Assembly: GCF_000429185.2 (NCBI RefSeq)
Contig: NZ_AUBJ02000001.1
Coordinates: 4,898,001-4,962,000, forward strand
DNA: 64,000 nt
DNA from: Actinoalloteichus caeruleus DSM 43889
GTDB lineage: Bacteria > Actinomycetota > Actinomycetes > Mycobacteriales > Pseudonocardiaceae
Reading direction: 5' to 3'
Below, piece after piece: positions 25,462 through 34,759 of the stretch. Both the position numbers and the translations under genes were made by a program. The notes under the pieces are model-generated. The model was not told where the DNA came from and made no database searches. It saw only the letters and a list, made by a program, of their open reading frames with translations. The stretch's first letter is position 1, and every line of letters begins with the position of its first letter.

Positions 25462-28059
25462 TCAGCCGCCCTTCACCGGCAACTCGGCGGCACGTTCCCA
25501 GGGAGTGCTGCGGCCCCGGGGGATCTCGGTGGGAGGTGGCACGGGGTCGGATAACGACGTTTTCGACGGTCGTCCCGGCGGTCGTCCTCGGCCCTCCGGG
25601 TCGGCCGAGCCACCACCACCGCCGTCGATCGGGTCCGCCGCTCCTCGTGGAGGGGACTGGCCGGCGGCGGCGCCGTCGGAGCCCACCCCCAACGCGCTGA
25701 GCAGGCTGCCCGTCGTCGGGGTGTCCCTCGGTGGCAGTTCCAGGCCGGCCGCGATGGCCACCGCGCGGTCCCACTCCGGGTCGACGGGGTAGTCGTAGTG
25801 CGAGAGCACCCCGGGGCTCCACCGACGACCGGTGAACGGCCCCCGCATCGGGTCGGGGAGCCAGTGGTCGCCGCCGAGCACCAGGGCGCCGTTGGGGCTC
25901 CGCGTCGCGGCGGGCAGGGGGCCGACCGAGCCGTCGGCGCGGAACCCGACGCCGATCAGGGTCCCCTCGTAGACCTGCCGGTTCCAGGTGGTGACCGGCC
26001 CGCCCAACGGGTCCGTCCCACGGCAGAGGGAACGCCACCGGCCCCGGAGCGCGCCGGACAGCTCCGCCAGGGAGGACAGCGGCACCACCGAGGGGAACGC
26101 GCGCGCGTAGATCCACTGGAGCTGGGAGCCGTGCGTCACCAGACCGACCCGGTGCCGGTCCGCGTCGGGCAGGGACTGCGCGAGCCGCGCCGCCGTGACC
26201 GCCGCCAACAGACTGCCCTGGCTGTGCCCGGTGATGACCACCCGGACCCCGGGGTCCTTGAGGTGGTGGACCACCCGGTCCGCCAACTCGGGGATGACCT
26301 TCAACGCGTAACAGGGCGGCACCGTCGGGTGGGCCTCCCTGGGCCAGAAACTCGTCAGGTCGGCGAGGATGCCCAGCACCTTGGCGGTTTCCGGGCGCCG
26401 TTTCGCCAGGTGGACGGTGCGCAGCAACGCCAGGGCCAGCGCGGCGAGCACCACGACCCCGATCCCGGCGAGCGGGTCGAACCAGTCGGGCAGCGAGACG
26501 TCCGCGAGCCGGACGACCAACGCGATCAGCGCACCGGCACTGAGCACCCCGGCGACCAGCAACAGGATGTGGTGCAGGTGCCGGCGCTGCGCCGCGGCCC
26601 ACCACCAGGCCCTCGCGCCTACTCGGGAGTCCTCCGGTCGGCCCGCGTGCAGGAGCGTGGTCTCGGGCGGGGCCAGTCGGTCGCGGCGCTCGGCGAGCCA
26701 GCGGCGGAAGAGCACCACCGGGACGACGACCGCGACCGCGACGACGGCGAGAACGGCACCGGCGCCCCACAACAGGGTGATCGCCTCGTAGCCCTCCGGA
26801 TCGGCGAGATGTCCTCGCCCCAACAACTGGCGGACGGTGAGCGTCAACCCGGCACCGAACCCGGCTCCCAACAGGGCGGCCAGGGTGAGCACCGGAGCCG
26901 AGAACCAGCCCCCGGCCCAGGGGCGCTGGTCGCGCGGTTGCCCGCGCCACTCCACCCGCGCCAGCCAGGCGGCCGGGACGAGCAGGGCGCCGAACAGGAC
27001 GCAGCAGAGCGCGAGCAGGGCGGCGACCACCTCGACGGTGAGCGTCGATGCCGGCAGCTCGGCGGGCAGCGGGCCCAACCGGACCGACACCAGGGCCACG
27101 AGCAGTACCGACGCGCCGACCATGACCTGGGACGGCCAGGACCCCAGGAACCGCCGGAGCCTTCCCCCCAGGCCGCCCCTGGCCCGCAGCTCCGGTGGGT
27201 CGTCCAACAGGGCGGTGGCCAGGAGCCCGAAGAGGAACAGGGCGGCGGCCGACCACCACAACCAGTCGTTGGAACCGTCGGTTGCGCCGGTGGGCCCGCC
27301 CAGCGCGAGGATCGCGACCACCGCCAGCGTCGCCACGGTGTGCGTCATCCGGAGAACGGGGGTGTCGGGGTCGGCGATGACGGTCTCGCCGGGGAGGCCG
27401 GCGAGCCGGCTGCGCCGCCGCTCCGGGTCGGCGGGCAACGGGTCCGAGGACCTGTTGACCTTCCAGCTCACCGTCGACACCCGGTGCAACACGGCGACCA
27501 GGGCCACCACCGGGAGCAGGCCGAGCACGGCGCGTCCCAGGTCCCACCCGCGCAGGGAGTCCGGCGCGAACGGCAGGCAGGAGGAGCCGGGCCGCAGGCA
27601 CTGCGTCGCGACGAGGTCGAGGAAGATGACGGTGAGCTGGGACACGAGCAGGCAGGAGAGCAGGAGCGCGGCCAACCGGAGCAGGGCGCGCAGCAGGTGG
27701 CCGAGCCCCCGGGAGGCGGCGCTGCCCTCCCGCACGGGAGGCAGCATCCAGTGCGCGACGTTGGCCATCGCGAAGGGGAAGAGCAGTGCCCAGGTCGCCT
27801 TCGCGAACCCGCCGGAGGTCATGCCGCCCCAGACGTAACCCTCGACGACACGTGGCACCGGCCGTCCCCCGGCGTTGAGCATCGGTCCGGGCGCGGGTCT
27901 GCGGAGCCGGTCGGCGGGGCGGACGAGTTGGCCGAGGCCGTCCCCGGCCACCTCGACGGCGGACACCGATCCGGTCAGGTCCTCCGGGGTGGTTCCGAGA
28001 ACGCCGTGGACCCTCAGCTCCACGACGCGTGTGTCGGGCCCGGGTATCACCACGGCCAC
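25462..28059 (-). CDS. large membrane protein with split alpha/beta-hydrolase motifs
   Basis: An 865-residue protein of an uncharacterised actinobacterial family. The N-terminus (about 8-20, VVELRVHGVLGTT) looks like the first strand and oxyanion loop of a lipase-type hydrolase, followed by EGYVWGGMTSGG. About ten hydrophobic segments fill residues 95-550. A nucleophile elbow, VVITGHSQGSLLAAV, then places Ser613 in GxSxG. His754 in SHYDYPVDPEWD is a candidate catalytic histidine. The final 100 residues are Gly/Pro-rich. So a hydrolase fold seems interrupted by a membrane domain. The GTG at 28059 has GGGAGG just upstream; longer in-frame extensions run into the ahcY promoter region. The gene is divergent from ahcY. 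Substrate is unknown; lipid or ester hydrolysis at the membrane is inference. Confidence 0.8.
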   Translation of the reverse strand: MAVVIPGPDTRVVELRVHGVLGTTPEDLTGSVSAVEVAGDGLGQLVRPADRLRRPAPGPMLNAGGRPVPRVVEGYVWGGMTSGGFAKATWALLFPFAMANVAHWMLPPVREGSAASRGLGHLLRALLRLAALLLSCLLVSQLTVIFLDLVATQCLRPGSSCLPFAPDSLRGWDLGRAVLGLLPVVALVAVLHRVSTVSWKVNRSSDPLPADPERRRSRLAGLPGETVIADPDTPVLRMTHTVATLAVVAILALGGPTGATDGSNDWLWWSAAALFLFGLLATALLDDPPELRARGGLGGRLRRFLGSWPSQVMVGASVLLVALVSVRLGPLPAELPASTLTVEVVAALLALCCVLFGALLVPAAWLARVEWRGQPRDQRPWAGGWFSAPVLTLAALLGAGFGAGLTLTVRQLLGRGHLADPEGYEAITLLWGAGAVLAVVAVAVVVPVVLFRRWLAERRDRLAPPETTLLHAGRPEDSRVGARAWWWAAAQRRHLHHILLLVAGVLSAGALIALVVRLADVSLPDWFDPLAGIGVVVLAALALALLRTVHLAKRRPETAKVLGILADLTSFWPREAHPTVPPCYALKVIPELADRVVHHLKDPGVRVVITGHSQGSLLAAVTAARLAQSLPDADRHRVGLVTHGSQLQWIYARAFPSVVPLSSLAELSGALRGRWRSLCRGTDPLGGPVTTWNRQVYEGTLIGVGFRADGSVGPLPAATRSPNGALVLGGDHWLPDPMRGPFTGRRWSPGVLSHYDYPVDPEWDRAVAIAAGLELPPRDTPTTGSLLSALGVGSDGAAAGQSPPRGAADPIDGGGGGSADPEGRGRPPGRPSKTSLSDPVPPPTEIPRGRSTPWERAAELPVKGG

Positions 28060-28157
28060 CGCCCTCCCTGCCCCGTCGTGCTCCGTGCGATCGATTATCG
28101 GTTCTCCGGTGGTGGATCGGTGGCAATCCTGGGCTATTTGATCGTCACTGGCGAGTA

Positions 28158-28187
28158 TTGGGGCTCCGGCGTGGCGAACGGTAGTGT
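28158..28187 (+). promoter_or_regulatory. ahcY promoter
   Basis: TTGGGG (28158-28163), an 18-base spacer and TAGTGT (28182-28187) precede the ahcY ribosome site. No SAH or SAM riboswitch structure was recognised in the short leader. Confidence 0.45.
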
Positions 28188-28222
28188 GCGGGGGCTGTTC
28201 CCATGTCGTGAGGAGACGCCTG

Positions 28223-29686
28223 ATGAGCGCCGAAAGGCTCCAGACCCGTGCCGGTATCGAGTTCGCCATCGCAGACCTGTCACTCGCCGACTTCGGACGC
28301 AAGGAGATCCGGCTCGCCGAGCACGAGATGCCCGGGCTGATGGCGCTGCGGCGGGAGTACGCGGGCACGTTTCCGCTGCGTGGAGCCCGTATCTCCGGAT
28401 CGCTGCACATGACGGTGCAGACCGCGGTGCTGATCGAGACGCTGGTGGATCTGGGCGCCGAGGTCCGGTGGGCGTCCTGCAACATCTTCTCCACCCAGGA
28501 CCACGCGGCGGCGGCCGTCGTCGTGGGTCCGAACGGCACCGAGGAGGAGCCCAAGGGCGTCCCCGTCTTCGCCTGGAAGGGGGAGACCCTGGAGGAGTAC
28601 TGGTGGTGCACCGACAAGATGCTCACCTGGGGTGGGGGCGCCCTGCCCAACATGCTCCTCGACGACGGTGGCGACGCCACCCTGTTGGTGCACAAGGGAA
28701 CGCAGTACGAGAAGGCCGGCGTGGTTCCCTCGGCGGCCGACGACGACCCCGACGAGTGGAAGGTCATCCTCGACCTGCTCGGCCGCTCGCTGAAGGAGGA
28801 CGACTCGCGGTGGACGCGTGTCGGGGAGTCCATCCTGGGCGTCACCGAGGAGACCACCACCGGCGTCCTGCGCCTGTACCAGCTCGCGGCGGCCGGTGAG
28901 CTGCTCTTCCCCGCCATCAACGTGAACGACTCGGTCACCAAGTCGAAGTTCGACAACCGGTACGGCATCCGGCACTCGCTGATCGACGGCATCAACCGGG
29001 GCACCGACGTCCTCATGGGCGGCAAGGTCGCGGTGGTGTGCGGCTACGGTGACGTGGGCAAGGGCGCGGCCGAGTCGCTGCGGGGTCAGGGCGCCAGGGT
29101 CATCGTCACCGAGATCGACCCGATCTGCGGTCTCCAGGCCCTGATGGACGGGTACCAGGTGTCCACGCTGGACAGCGTCATCGACCAGGCCGACATCGTC
29201 ATCACCACCACGGGCAACAAGGACGTCGTCAGCGCCGAGCACATGTCCCGGATGAAGCACCAGGCGATCCTGGGCAACATCGGGCACTTCGACAACGAGC
29301 TCGACATCGCGGGGCTCGCCCGGTGGAAGGGCGTTCGGCGCGTCAACATCAAGCCGCAGGTCGACGAGTGGGTCTTCCCCGACGGCCACTCGATCATCGT
29401 GCTCTCCGAGGGGCGCCTGCTGAACCTGGGCAACGCCACCGGGCACCCGTCCTTCGTGATGTCGAACTCCTTCTCCAACCAGGTGATCGCCCAGATCGAG
29501 CTGTTCACCAAGCACGAGGAGTACGACAAGGAGGTCTTCCGGCTGCCGAAGAAGCTCGACGAGAAGGTCGCGCGCATCCACCTGGAGGCGCTGGGTGGTG
29601 AGCTGACCAAGCTCACCAAGGAGCAGGCCGAGTACATCGACGTCGCCGTCGACGGCCCCTTCAAGTCCGAGCACTACCGGTACTGA
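28223..29686 (+). CDS. ahcY: adenosylhomocysteinase
   Basis: Splits S-adenosylhomocysteine to adenosine and homocysteine, removing the product inhibitor of methyltransferases. The 487 residues match the long actinobacterial form. Motifs: [16 protein letters not shown] near residue 90, the NAD site [15 protein letters not shown] near 272-287, [23 protein letters not shown] near 410, and the C-terminal KSEHYRY that completes the neighbouring subunit's NAD site. The ATG at 28223 has AGGAG seven bases upstream. A hairpin follows the stop. It is a cytosolic tetramer in the family. Confidence 0.97.
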   Translation: MSAERLQTRAGIEFAIADLSLADFGRKEIRLAEHEMPGLMALRREYAGTFPLRGARISGSLHMTVQTAVLIETLVDLGAEVRWASCNIFSTQDHAAAAVVVGPNGTEEEPKGVPVFAWKGETLEEYWWCTDKMLTWGGGALPNMLLDDGGDATLLVHKGTQYEKAGVVPSAADDDPDEWKVILDLLGRSLKEDDSRWTRVGESILGVTEETTTGVLRLYQLAAAGELLFPAINVNDSVTKSKFDNRYGIRHSLIDGINRGTDVLMGGKVAVVCGYGDVGKGAAESLRGQGARVIVTEIDPICGLQALMDGYQVSTLDSVIDQADIVITTTGNKDVVSAEHMSRMKHQAILGNIGHFDNELDIAGLARWKGVRRVNIKPQVDEWVFPDGHSIIVLSEGRLLNLGNATGHPSFVMSNSFSNQVIAQIELFTKHEEYDKEVFRLPKKLDEKVARIHLEALGGELTKLTKEQAEYIDVAVDGPFKSEHYRY

Positions 29687-29696
29687 CCGTCCCGGT

Positions 29697-29719
29697 CCCC
29701 GGCGGATGCCCAGCCGGGG
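29697..29719 (+). terminator. hairpin after ahcY
   Basis: CCCCGGC and GCCGGGG pair across a 9-base loop, 10 bases after the ahcY stop. Confidence 0.5.
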
Positions 29720-30642
29720 GCCGCTCCCGGTCGCCCACCTGTCGCCGGCGGGCTCCCGTGCGGTGCCGGGTCCGCGTCTCGGCGCGGGCAGCCGCTCCGC
29801 CCGGCCCGAGGAGCACCCCGTCCCGCCCGAGGGCGGCGGTCCCGCGCGCCCTCCCGACGATGTGCCGGACTCCGGTTGGTCGGGGCGCCCCGCAGCCGAG
29901 GGACCATCCGGCCGTGGTGGGTCGCCCGCTGCCGCCGCGTGACGCGCCCGGGTGCCCTCCGGGCGGGTCGTGGTGGTGGCGGTCCTCGGTCCCCCCGTTC
30001 GGCGCGCGCCCTGCCTCGGGGGGCAGCACCTCCCCCCGCCCCTCGTCGCGAAGCCGCCACCCTCCCCTTGGCCAAGGCGCCGGTGGCCGGGCTCCGCCCA
30101 GCCCCGAGCCCGGCGGTGATCTCCTCGTGCTGGCTGGGCGCCGGCGGGGCCGCGCACCCGGCCCGGAGGAGGTGGTGCGCGAGCCAGCCGCCCCCGTCCG
30201 AGCACGGGGCTGGCCGCCGCTGCCGCCGGGCAGCGCCCCGCTGGTGGGGTGCCGGCTGAGCGGTCCGCCCAACCCGTGGTGCCGACGGGAGGCGTCGAGG
30301 CGGCTGGTGGTGCCGGCGGCGCGTCGCGGGGCCCGGAAAGCGACGACCGGTGCCGGACCTGGGTGCCACCACCGCCGGGGCCGGCGCCGAGGGGCGGACC
30401 GCCCCTCGGCCGTGCCGTCCTCACGCGTGCCAGTCCCGCCGGCGGCGCGAGGACGCGCGGGCCCGCGCCCGCCGCCAGGCGCGCCTCATCCGAGGGGTGC
30501 GGAGGGGGTTCGCGGCCCAGGAAGCTCCCACCGCCTCGGGCGGCCGCCCACCGCCGTGGTTCGCCGTCGCGACGTCGTGCGCCTGGTGACCGGCCACGAG
30601 CGACATCCGTGGGCCGGCGTCCGCGGGCTCCCGAGGGGTGGC

Positions 30643-30648
30643 TACGGT
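30643..30648 (+). promoter_or_regulatory. -10 box, leaderless start of tmk
   Basis: TACGGT ends 8 bases before the GTG at 30657. Confidence 0.45.
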
Positions 30649-30656
30649 GTGCGCCC

Positions 30657-31298
30657 GTGGGACGCTTGATCGGGATCGAGGGCATTGACGGAGCGGGCAA
30701 GCGGACCTTGTTCGGGAAGCTGAGCACGGCACTCACCGAACGCGGGCTGAGCGTGCGCGGTCGAGCCTTCCCCCGCTACGGCGTGGACGTGCACGCGGAC
30801 CTGGTGCGGGACGCCCTGCACGGCGACCTGGGTCCGGTCTCGGACTCGCCGCACGCGATGGGCCTGCTGTACGCGCTCGACCGGCGGGACGCGGCGGAGG
30901 GCCTGCGAGCGGACCTGGAGCGGTACGACGTCGTGCTGCTGGACCGCTACGTGGCGTCGAACGCCGCGTACGGTGCCGCCCGGCTGCGCCAGGACGCCGA
31001 CGGCGACTTCGTGCGCTGGGTGCACGACCTGGAGATCTCCCGCTTCCGGCTGCCCGTCCCCGACGCGCACCTCCTGCTCAGCGTCACCCCCACCGTCGCC
31101 GCCTCCCGAGTGACCCGCCGTGAGGCGACCGAGGTGGGGCGCGAACGTGACATCTACGAGTCGGACGCCGACCTCCAGGCTCGGTGCGCCGCGCTCTACG
31201 AGCAGCTCGCCCGACGCGGCTGGCTCGCGCCCTGGACGGTCGTGGACGCGGTGTCCACGGTGGATACGAATCGGTTGGTCGATGAACTCTTCGGCTGA
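30657..31298 (+). CDS. tmk: thymidylate kinase
   Basis: Phosphorylates dTMP to dTDP in the cytosol. The 213-residue protein has the P-loop GIDGAGKRT (9-17), the FPRYG dTMP loop near 38-42, and the DRYVASNAAYGAARL motif near 95-109. These residues match mycobacterial Tmk closely. The GTG at 30657 is supported by the upstream -10 hexamer and by homology starting there; upstream in-frame sequence is Arg/Pro-rich and non-coding. It overlaps the next gene by 17 bases and precedes mtrA, as in M. tuberculosis. Confidence 0.95.
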   Translation: MGRLIGIEGIDGAGKRTLFGKLSTALTERGLSVRGRAFPRYGVDVHADLVRDALHGDLGPVSDSPHAMGLLYALDRRDAAEGLRADLERYDVVLLDRYVASNAAYGAARLRQDADGDFVRWVHDLEISRFRLPVPDAHLLLSVTPTVAASRVTRREATEVGRERDIYESDADLQARCAALYEQLARRGWLAPWTVVDAVSTVDTNRLVDELFG

Positions 31299-31902
31299 AC
31301 AGCCGCACACCCTCGTACTCGCCCTGCTCGACGAGGTGCGGTCCGAGACTGGCCTGCCCGTGACGGACTGGGTCCGGGAGGAGCACGGCGACCACTCGAT
31401 CGTCGAGGTCTGCCCGCCCGACGCCGCCGGTGACGTCGTGGTGTGGCTGCTCGGCCAGATCGCGCTGGTCTTCCTGGACATCGCCGAGCCCGTCGAGTTC
31501 GACCTCCGGGAGGAGGGTGAGGCGGAGCGCCTCCACTCGCTGTTGCTCGCCGCCGCGCGGGGGCAGGTCGAGTTCGACGAGCTGGTGGGCAGGTCCGCGA
31601 GCCACCCCTACGCCGTGCGCTGGCCCGGCGGCGAGCACCGGGTGACGGTGTCCTCGTGGACCTGGATGTGGCGGCGGCGCATGACCCACCGGGTGCGGCG
31701 GTTCCCCTCCTGGACGGGGGCGGCGGAACCCGGCCGGGTCCTGGCCGACGTGCCCGACGGGCACCCGACGGGCACGAGCGAGGACGACGGCGCTCCCCCC
31801 GGGGAGGGCTTCCTGGTCGCACCCCGCGAGAGCCTCGAGAGTCCCCCCACGAAGAGCGTGGAGGCCGCCGGAACGGCCTTGGGAGGCAGCCGTTCCGACT
31901 AG
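31282..31902 (+). CDS. hypothetical protein between tmk and mtrA
   Basis: A 206-residue soluble protein I do not recognise. The N-terminal 95 residues are acidic and regularly patterned (alternating strands and helices). A Trp/Arg cluster, SSWTWMWRRRMTHRVRR, follows at about 119-135. The C-terminal 60 residues are low complexity and probably disordered. The ATG overlaps the end of tmk by 17 bases, which implies coupled translation. It has no counterpart that I recall between tmk and mtrA in M. tuberculosis, so it may be a lineage-specific addition. No function is proposed. Confidence 0.75.
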   Translation: MNSSAEQPHTLVLALLDEVRSETGLPVTDWVREEHGDHSIVEVCPPDAAGDVVVWLLGQIALVFLDIAEPVEFDLREEGEAERLHSLLLAAARGQVEFDELVGRSASHPYAVRWPGGEHRVTVSSWTWMWRRRMTHRVRRFPSWTGAAEPGRVLADVPDGHPTGTSEDDGAPPGEGFLVAPRESLESPPTKSVEAAGTALGGSRSD

Positions 31903-31935
31903 CCCGACCCCGTCCCGACCACGCCTGCCCCACGC

Positions 31936-31951
31936 GTAACGAACCGGTCAC
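31936..31951 (+). promoter_or_regulatory. GTAAC-N6-GTCAC direct repeat, candidate MtrA site
   Basis: GTAAC (31936-31940) and GTCAC (31947-31951) are separated by GAACCG. Direct repeats of GTnAC-type elements have been described as MtrA binding sites in actinobacteria, so autoregulation is plausible. Confidence 0.4.
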
Positions 31952-32056
31952 CGGAAACGGTCTAAGACCGGGGGATACAACGTGATTCGAGTCACCACGG
32001 CGTGGAAGAGGGGGAGCTGGTGCGAAATGCGAGCACCGTGCACGGCGAGCGGTTCG

Positions 32057-32070
32057 GTAACAACGGTCAC
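32057..32070 (+). promoter_or_regulatory. GTAAC-N4-GTCAC repeat, second candidate MtrA site
   Basis: GTAAC (32057-32061) and GTCAC (32066-32070) recur with a 4-base spacer, about 58 bases before the mtrA start. Confidence 0.35.
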
Positions 32071-32127
32071 GTCTCACGTCCCTGGGTGGTGCGTTCCCGC
32101 AGGGCAGCCAATGCGACGATATCCAGC

Positions 32128-32805
32128 ATGAAGTCGCGTGTACTGGTAGTTGACGACGACCCCGCGCTCGCCGAGATGCTGACGATCGTCCTCCGGGGCG
32201 AGGGATTCGACACCGCGGTCGTCGGCGACGGCACACGCGCCCTTCCCGCCGTGCGGGAGCTCAAGCCGGACCTGGTGCTGCTGGACCTCATGCTCCCCGG
32301 GATGAACGGCATCGACGTGTGCAAGGCGATCCGCGCCGAGTCGGGCGTTCCGATCGTGATGCTGACGGCGAAGAACGACACGGTGGACGTCGTGCTCGGC
32401 CTCGAATCCGGTGCCGACGACTACGTGGTGAAACCGTTCAAACCCAAGGAGTTGGTGGCCCGCCTGCGTGCCCGGCTCCGGCGGACCGAGTCCGAGCCGG
32501 CGGAGGTGCTGAGTATCGGAGATCTCACCATCGACGTGCCCGGACACGAGGTGACCAGGGAGGGACGACCGATCTCGCTGACTCCGCTGGAGTTCGACCT
32601 GCTGGTCGCCCTTGCCCGCAAACCCCGGCAGGTGTTCACTCGTGAGGTCTTGCTGGAACAGGTGTGGGGTTACCGGCACGCCGCCGACACCCGGCTGGTG
32701 AACGTCCACGTGCAGCGGCTGCGTTCCAAGGTCGAACGCGACCCGGAGCACCCCGAGGTGGTACTGACCGTTCGTGGGGTGGGATACAAGGCCGGCCCCC
32801 CATGA
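32128..32805 (+). CDS. mtrA: response regulator MtrA
   Basis: An OmpR-family response regulator of 225 residues. The receiver domain (about 1-115) has the acidic pocket DDD at 9-11, the phospho-acceptor Asp53 (LLDLMLPG), Thr80 (MLTAKND) and Lys102 (VKPFKPKE). The winged-helix domain (about 130-223) contains TPLEFDLLVALARKPRQ and ADTRLVNVHVQRLR. The sequence is nearly that of mycobacterial MtrA, an essential regulator of cell-wall and division genes. The ATG at 32128 is chosen because homology starts there. mtrB follows 16 bases downstream. Confidence 0.97.
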   Translation: MKSRVLVVDDDPALAEMLTIVLRGEGFDTAVVGDGTRALPAVRELKPDLVLLDLMLPGMNGIDVCKAIRAESGVPIVMLTAKNDTVDVVLGLESGADDYVVKPFKPKELVARLRARLRRTESEPAEVLSIGDLTIDVPGHEVTREGRPISLTPLEFDLLVALARKPRQVFTREVLLEQVWGYRHAADTRLVNVHVQRLRSKVERDPEHPEVVLTVRGVGYKAGPP

Positions 32806-32821
32806 CCCGTGACGGGACCGG

Positions 32822-34759
32822 GTGGTGCGGGTGAGGAGTTCTGATCGCGGCGGTGAGTCGTTCCACCGGCGCGCCGCCCGGCGGGTCCGGCGAGCTCATC
32901 GCCTCGTCCGCCGGCGGCTGGGAGCAGCCGCCGGGTTGTGGCGGCGGTCGCTCCAGGTGCGGGTGGTCGTGAGCACGCTGGCGCTTTCCTCCGCCGTGGT
33001 GTTCGTGTTGGTGATGGTGCTCCAGACGCAGATCATCTCGCGGCTGATCGACGGCAAGCGCGACGCCGCGCTGGAACAGGCCCAGACCAGCAGGGAGATC
33101 GTCAGCAACGAGTTGCGCGGCTCCAACCCGAACTCGGACGGTTTCGGCACCCAGCTCAGCGCGGCGAGGAACACGCTCAGCACCAGGACCGACCAGGACT
33201 CGTCCGGGTCAGCCGGCGTCTTCGACCCGGTGCTGGCCGACTTCTACGGGCGCCAGACCGAGACGGGGGAGCCCCTGGCCCAGTCCGGCCCCCTCGACGA
33301 CATCCCGGAGGACCTGCGGCGGCAGGTGGAGGACGAGAACAGCCTCGCCTCCCAGATCACCACGGTCGACCGCGACGGCCAACCCGTGACGATGCTCGCG
33401 GTCGGCATTCCCGTGCCCACCGTGAGCCGGACGATCCAGCTCTACCAGCTGTACCCGCTGACCCCGGAGCAGCGGACCATCAGCCTCGTGCAGAGCACGC
33501 TGCTCGTCGGAGGGCTCGCGCTGGTCGTCCTGTTGGGCGGCGTCACCTACCTCGTGACCAGGCAGGTCGTCCGACCGGTCCGGGAGGCGGCCGAGGTCGC
33601 CGAGCGCTTCGCCGACGGGGACCTGGACGACCGGATGCGGGCGACCGGTGAGGACGAGGTGGCCAGGCTCGCCGAGTCCTTCAACGCCATGGCCGAGAGC
33701 CTCCAGGGGCAGATCCGCCAGCTGGAGGAGTTCGGCCAGCTCCAGCGCCGATTCACCTCCGACGTCTCCCACGAGTTGCGGACGCCGTTGACCACGGTCC
33801 GGATGGCGGCGGACGTGCTGCACGCCTCCCGAGACCAGTTCCCCGCCGGCCTCGCCCGCTCCACGGAGCTGTTGGTCAACGAACTGGACCGCTTCGAGTC
33901 CCTGCTCAGCGACCTGTTGGAGATCAGCCGACTGGACGCCGGGGTGATCCAGCTCAGCGCGGAGAGCGTGGACCTGCGGCCGGTGGTGCGCAGCGCCGCG
34001 GAGTCGGTGCGCGCGATCGCCGCGACGGCGAAGGTCCGCATCGACCTCCACCTGCCACCCGACCCGGTGATGGTCGCCATCGACTCCCGCCGCATCGAAC
34101 GGGTGCTGCGCAACCTGCTTGCCAACGCCGTCGACCACGGTGAGGGCAAACCCGTGGAGGTCAGGGTCGGTGAGAGTTCCGCCGCGGTCGCCGTCACCGT
34201 CCGCGACTTCGGCGTGGGGCTCAGGCCCGGTGAGGAGGAGCTGGTCTTCAACCGCTTCTGGCGTGCCGACCCCTCCAGGAACCGGCACAGCGGTGGCACG
34301 GGGCTCGGGCTGGCGATCAGCCTGGAGGACGCCCGCCTGCACAACGGCGAGTTGGAGGCGGTCGGTGAACCCGGGGAGGGCGCCTGCTTCCGGCTGACGC
34401 TGCCCCGGCGTCCCGGGATCGAGCTGACGCGGAGCCCGCTGCCGTTGATGGTGGCGGACCCGTCGTGGGGCGGTGCCCGCTCCTACTACGACGCCGAGCG
34501 CCTCGTGGCGGGCGGGGTCCAGGACGACGGGCTCGCCGATCTCGTGAGCGGTGCCGGGCCCGAGGACGGCGCTCCAGCGGGGCCACCCGCTCCGGCACCG
34601 GTCGAGGACCCGGACCACCAGGAGGACTCGGTGCTGGTCGGCGCGGAGGACGACGTGGCGGTGGCCGAGGCGCGGGCGACGCGGGAGCGGTTGGAGAAGC
34701 TGGGCCTTCCCAGCTGGTCCGAGGCGTTGACCGGCGACCGGGGGAGGGACTCGACGTGA
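32822..34759 (+). CDS. mtrB: sensor histidine kinase MtrB
   Basis: Membrane sensor kinase that phosphorylates MtrA. Of 645 residues, a basic N-terminus precedes transmembrane helix 1 (48-68), an extracellular sensor region (69-220), helix 2 (222-245), HAMP (about 245-295), HisKA with His317 (SDVSHELRTPL), and HATPase with NLLANAVDHG, DFGVGLRPGE and GGTGLGLAI. An acidic, proline-rich tail of about 100 residues follows. The start is GTG at 32822. The stop overlaps the lpqB start by 4 bases, so the kinase and its accessory lipoprotein are coupled. Confidence 0.96.
   Translation: MVRVRSSDRGGESFHRRAARRVRRAHRLVRRRLGAAAGLWRRSLQVRVVVSTLALSSAVVFVLVMVLQTQIISRLIDGKRDAALEQAQTSREIVSNELRGSNPNSDGFGTQLSAARNTLSTRTDQDSSGSAGVFDPVLADFYGRQTETGEPLAQSGPLDDIPEDLRRQVEDENSLASQITTVDRDGQPVTMLAVGIPVPTVSRTIQLYQLYPLTPEQRTISLVQSTLLVGGLALVVLLGGVTYLVTRQVVRPVREAAEVAERFADGDLDDRMRATGEDEVARLAESFNAMAESLQGQIRQLEEFGQLQRRFTSDVSHELRTPLTTVRMAADVLHASRDQFPAGLARSTELLVNELDRFESLLSDLLEISRLDAGVIQLSAESVDLRPVVRSAAESVRAIAATAKVRIDLHLPPDPVMVAIDSRRIERVLRNLLANAVDHGEGKPVEVRVGESSAAVAVTVRDFGVGLRPGEEELVFNRFWRADPSRNRHSGGTGLGLAISLEDARLHNGELEAVGEPGEGACFRLTLPRRPGIELTRSPLPLMVADPSWGGARSYYDAERLVAGGVQDDGLADLVSGAGPEDGAPAGPPAPAPVEDPDHQEDSVLVGAEDDVAVAEARATRERLEKLGLPSWSEALTGDRGRDST

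Larger units (their letters stand above)
29687..30656. other. 970-base stretch without a supported gene
   Basis: Frames are open on both strands because of extreme GC content, but no frame shows family motifs, sensible amino-acid composition or a ribosome site. Short C- and G-rich runs recur. Apart from the ahcY hairpin and the tmk promoter at its right end, I see nothing definable. Confidence 0.5.

Noticed and set aside
28060-28222. SAH or SAM riboswitch before ahcY
   Set aside because: The leader is too short and none of the conserved riboswitch elements could be matched.
29758-30669. Open frame of about 300 codons in the ahcY-tmk gap
   Set aside because: Translation is Arg/Pro/Gly-rich with no domain, no ribosome site and no codon-phase bias visible by eye.
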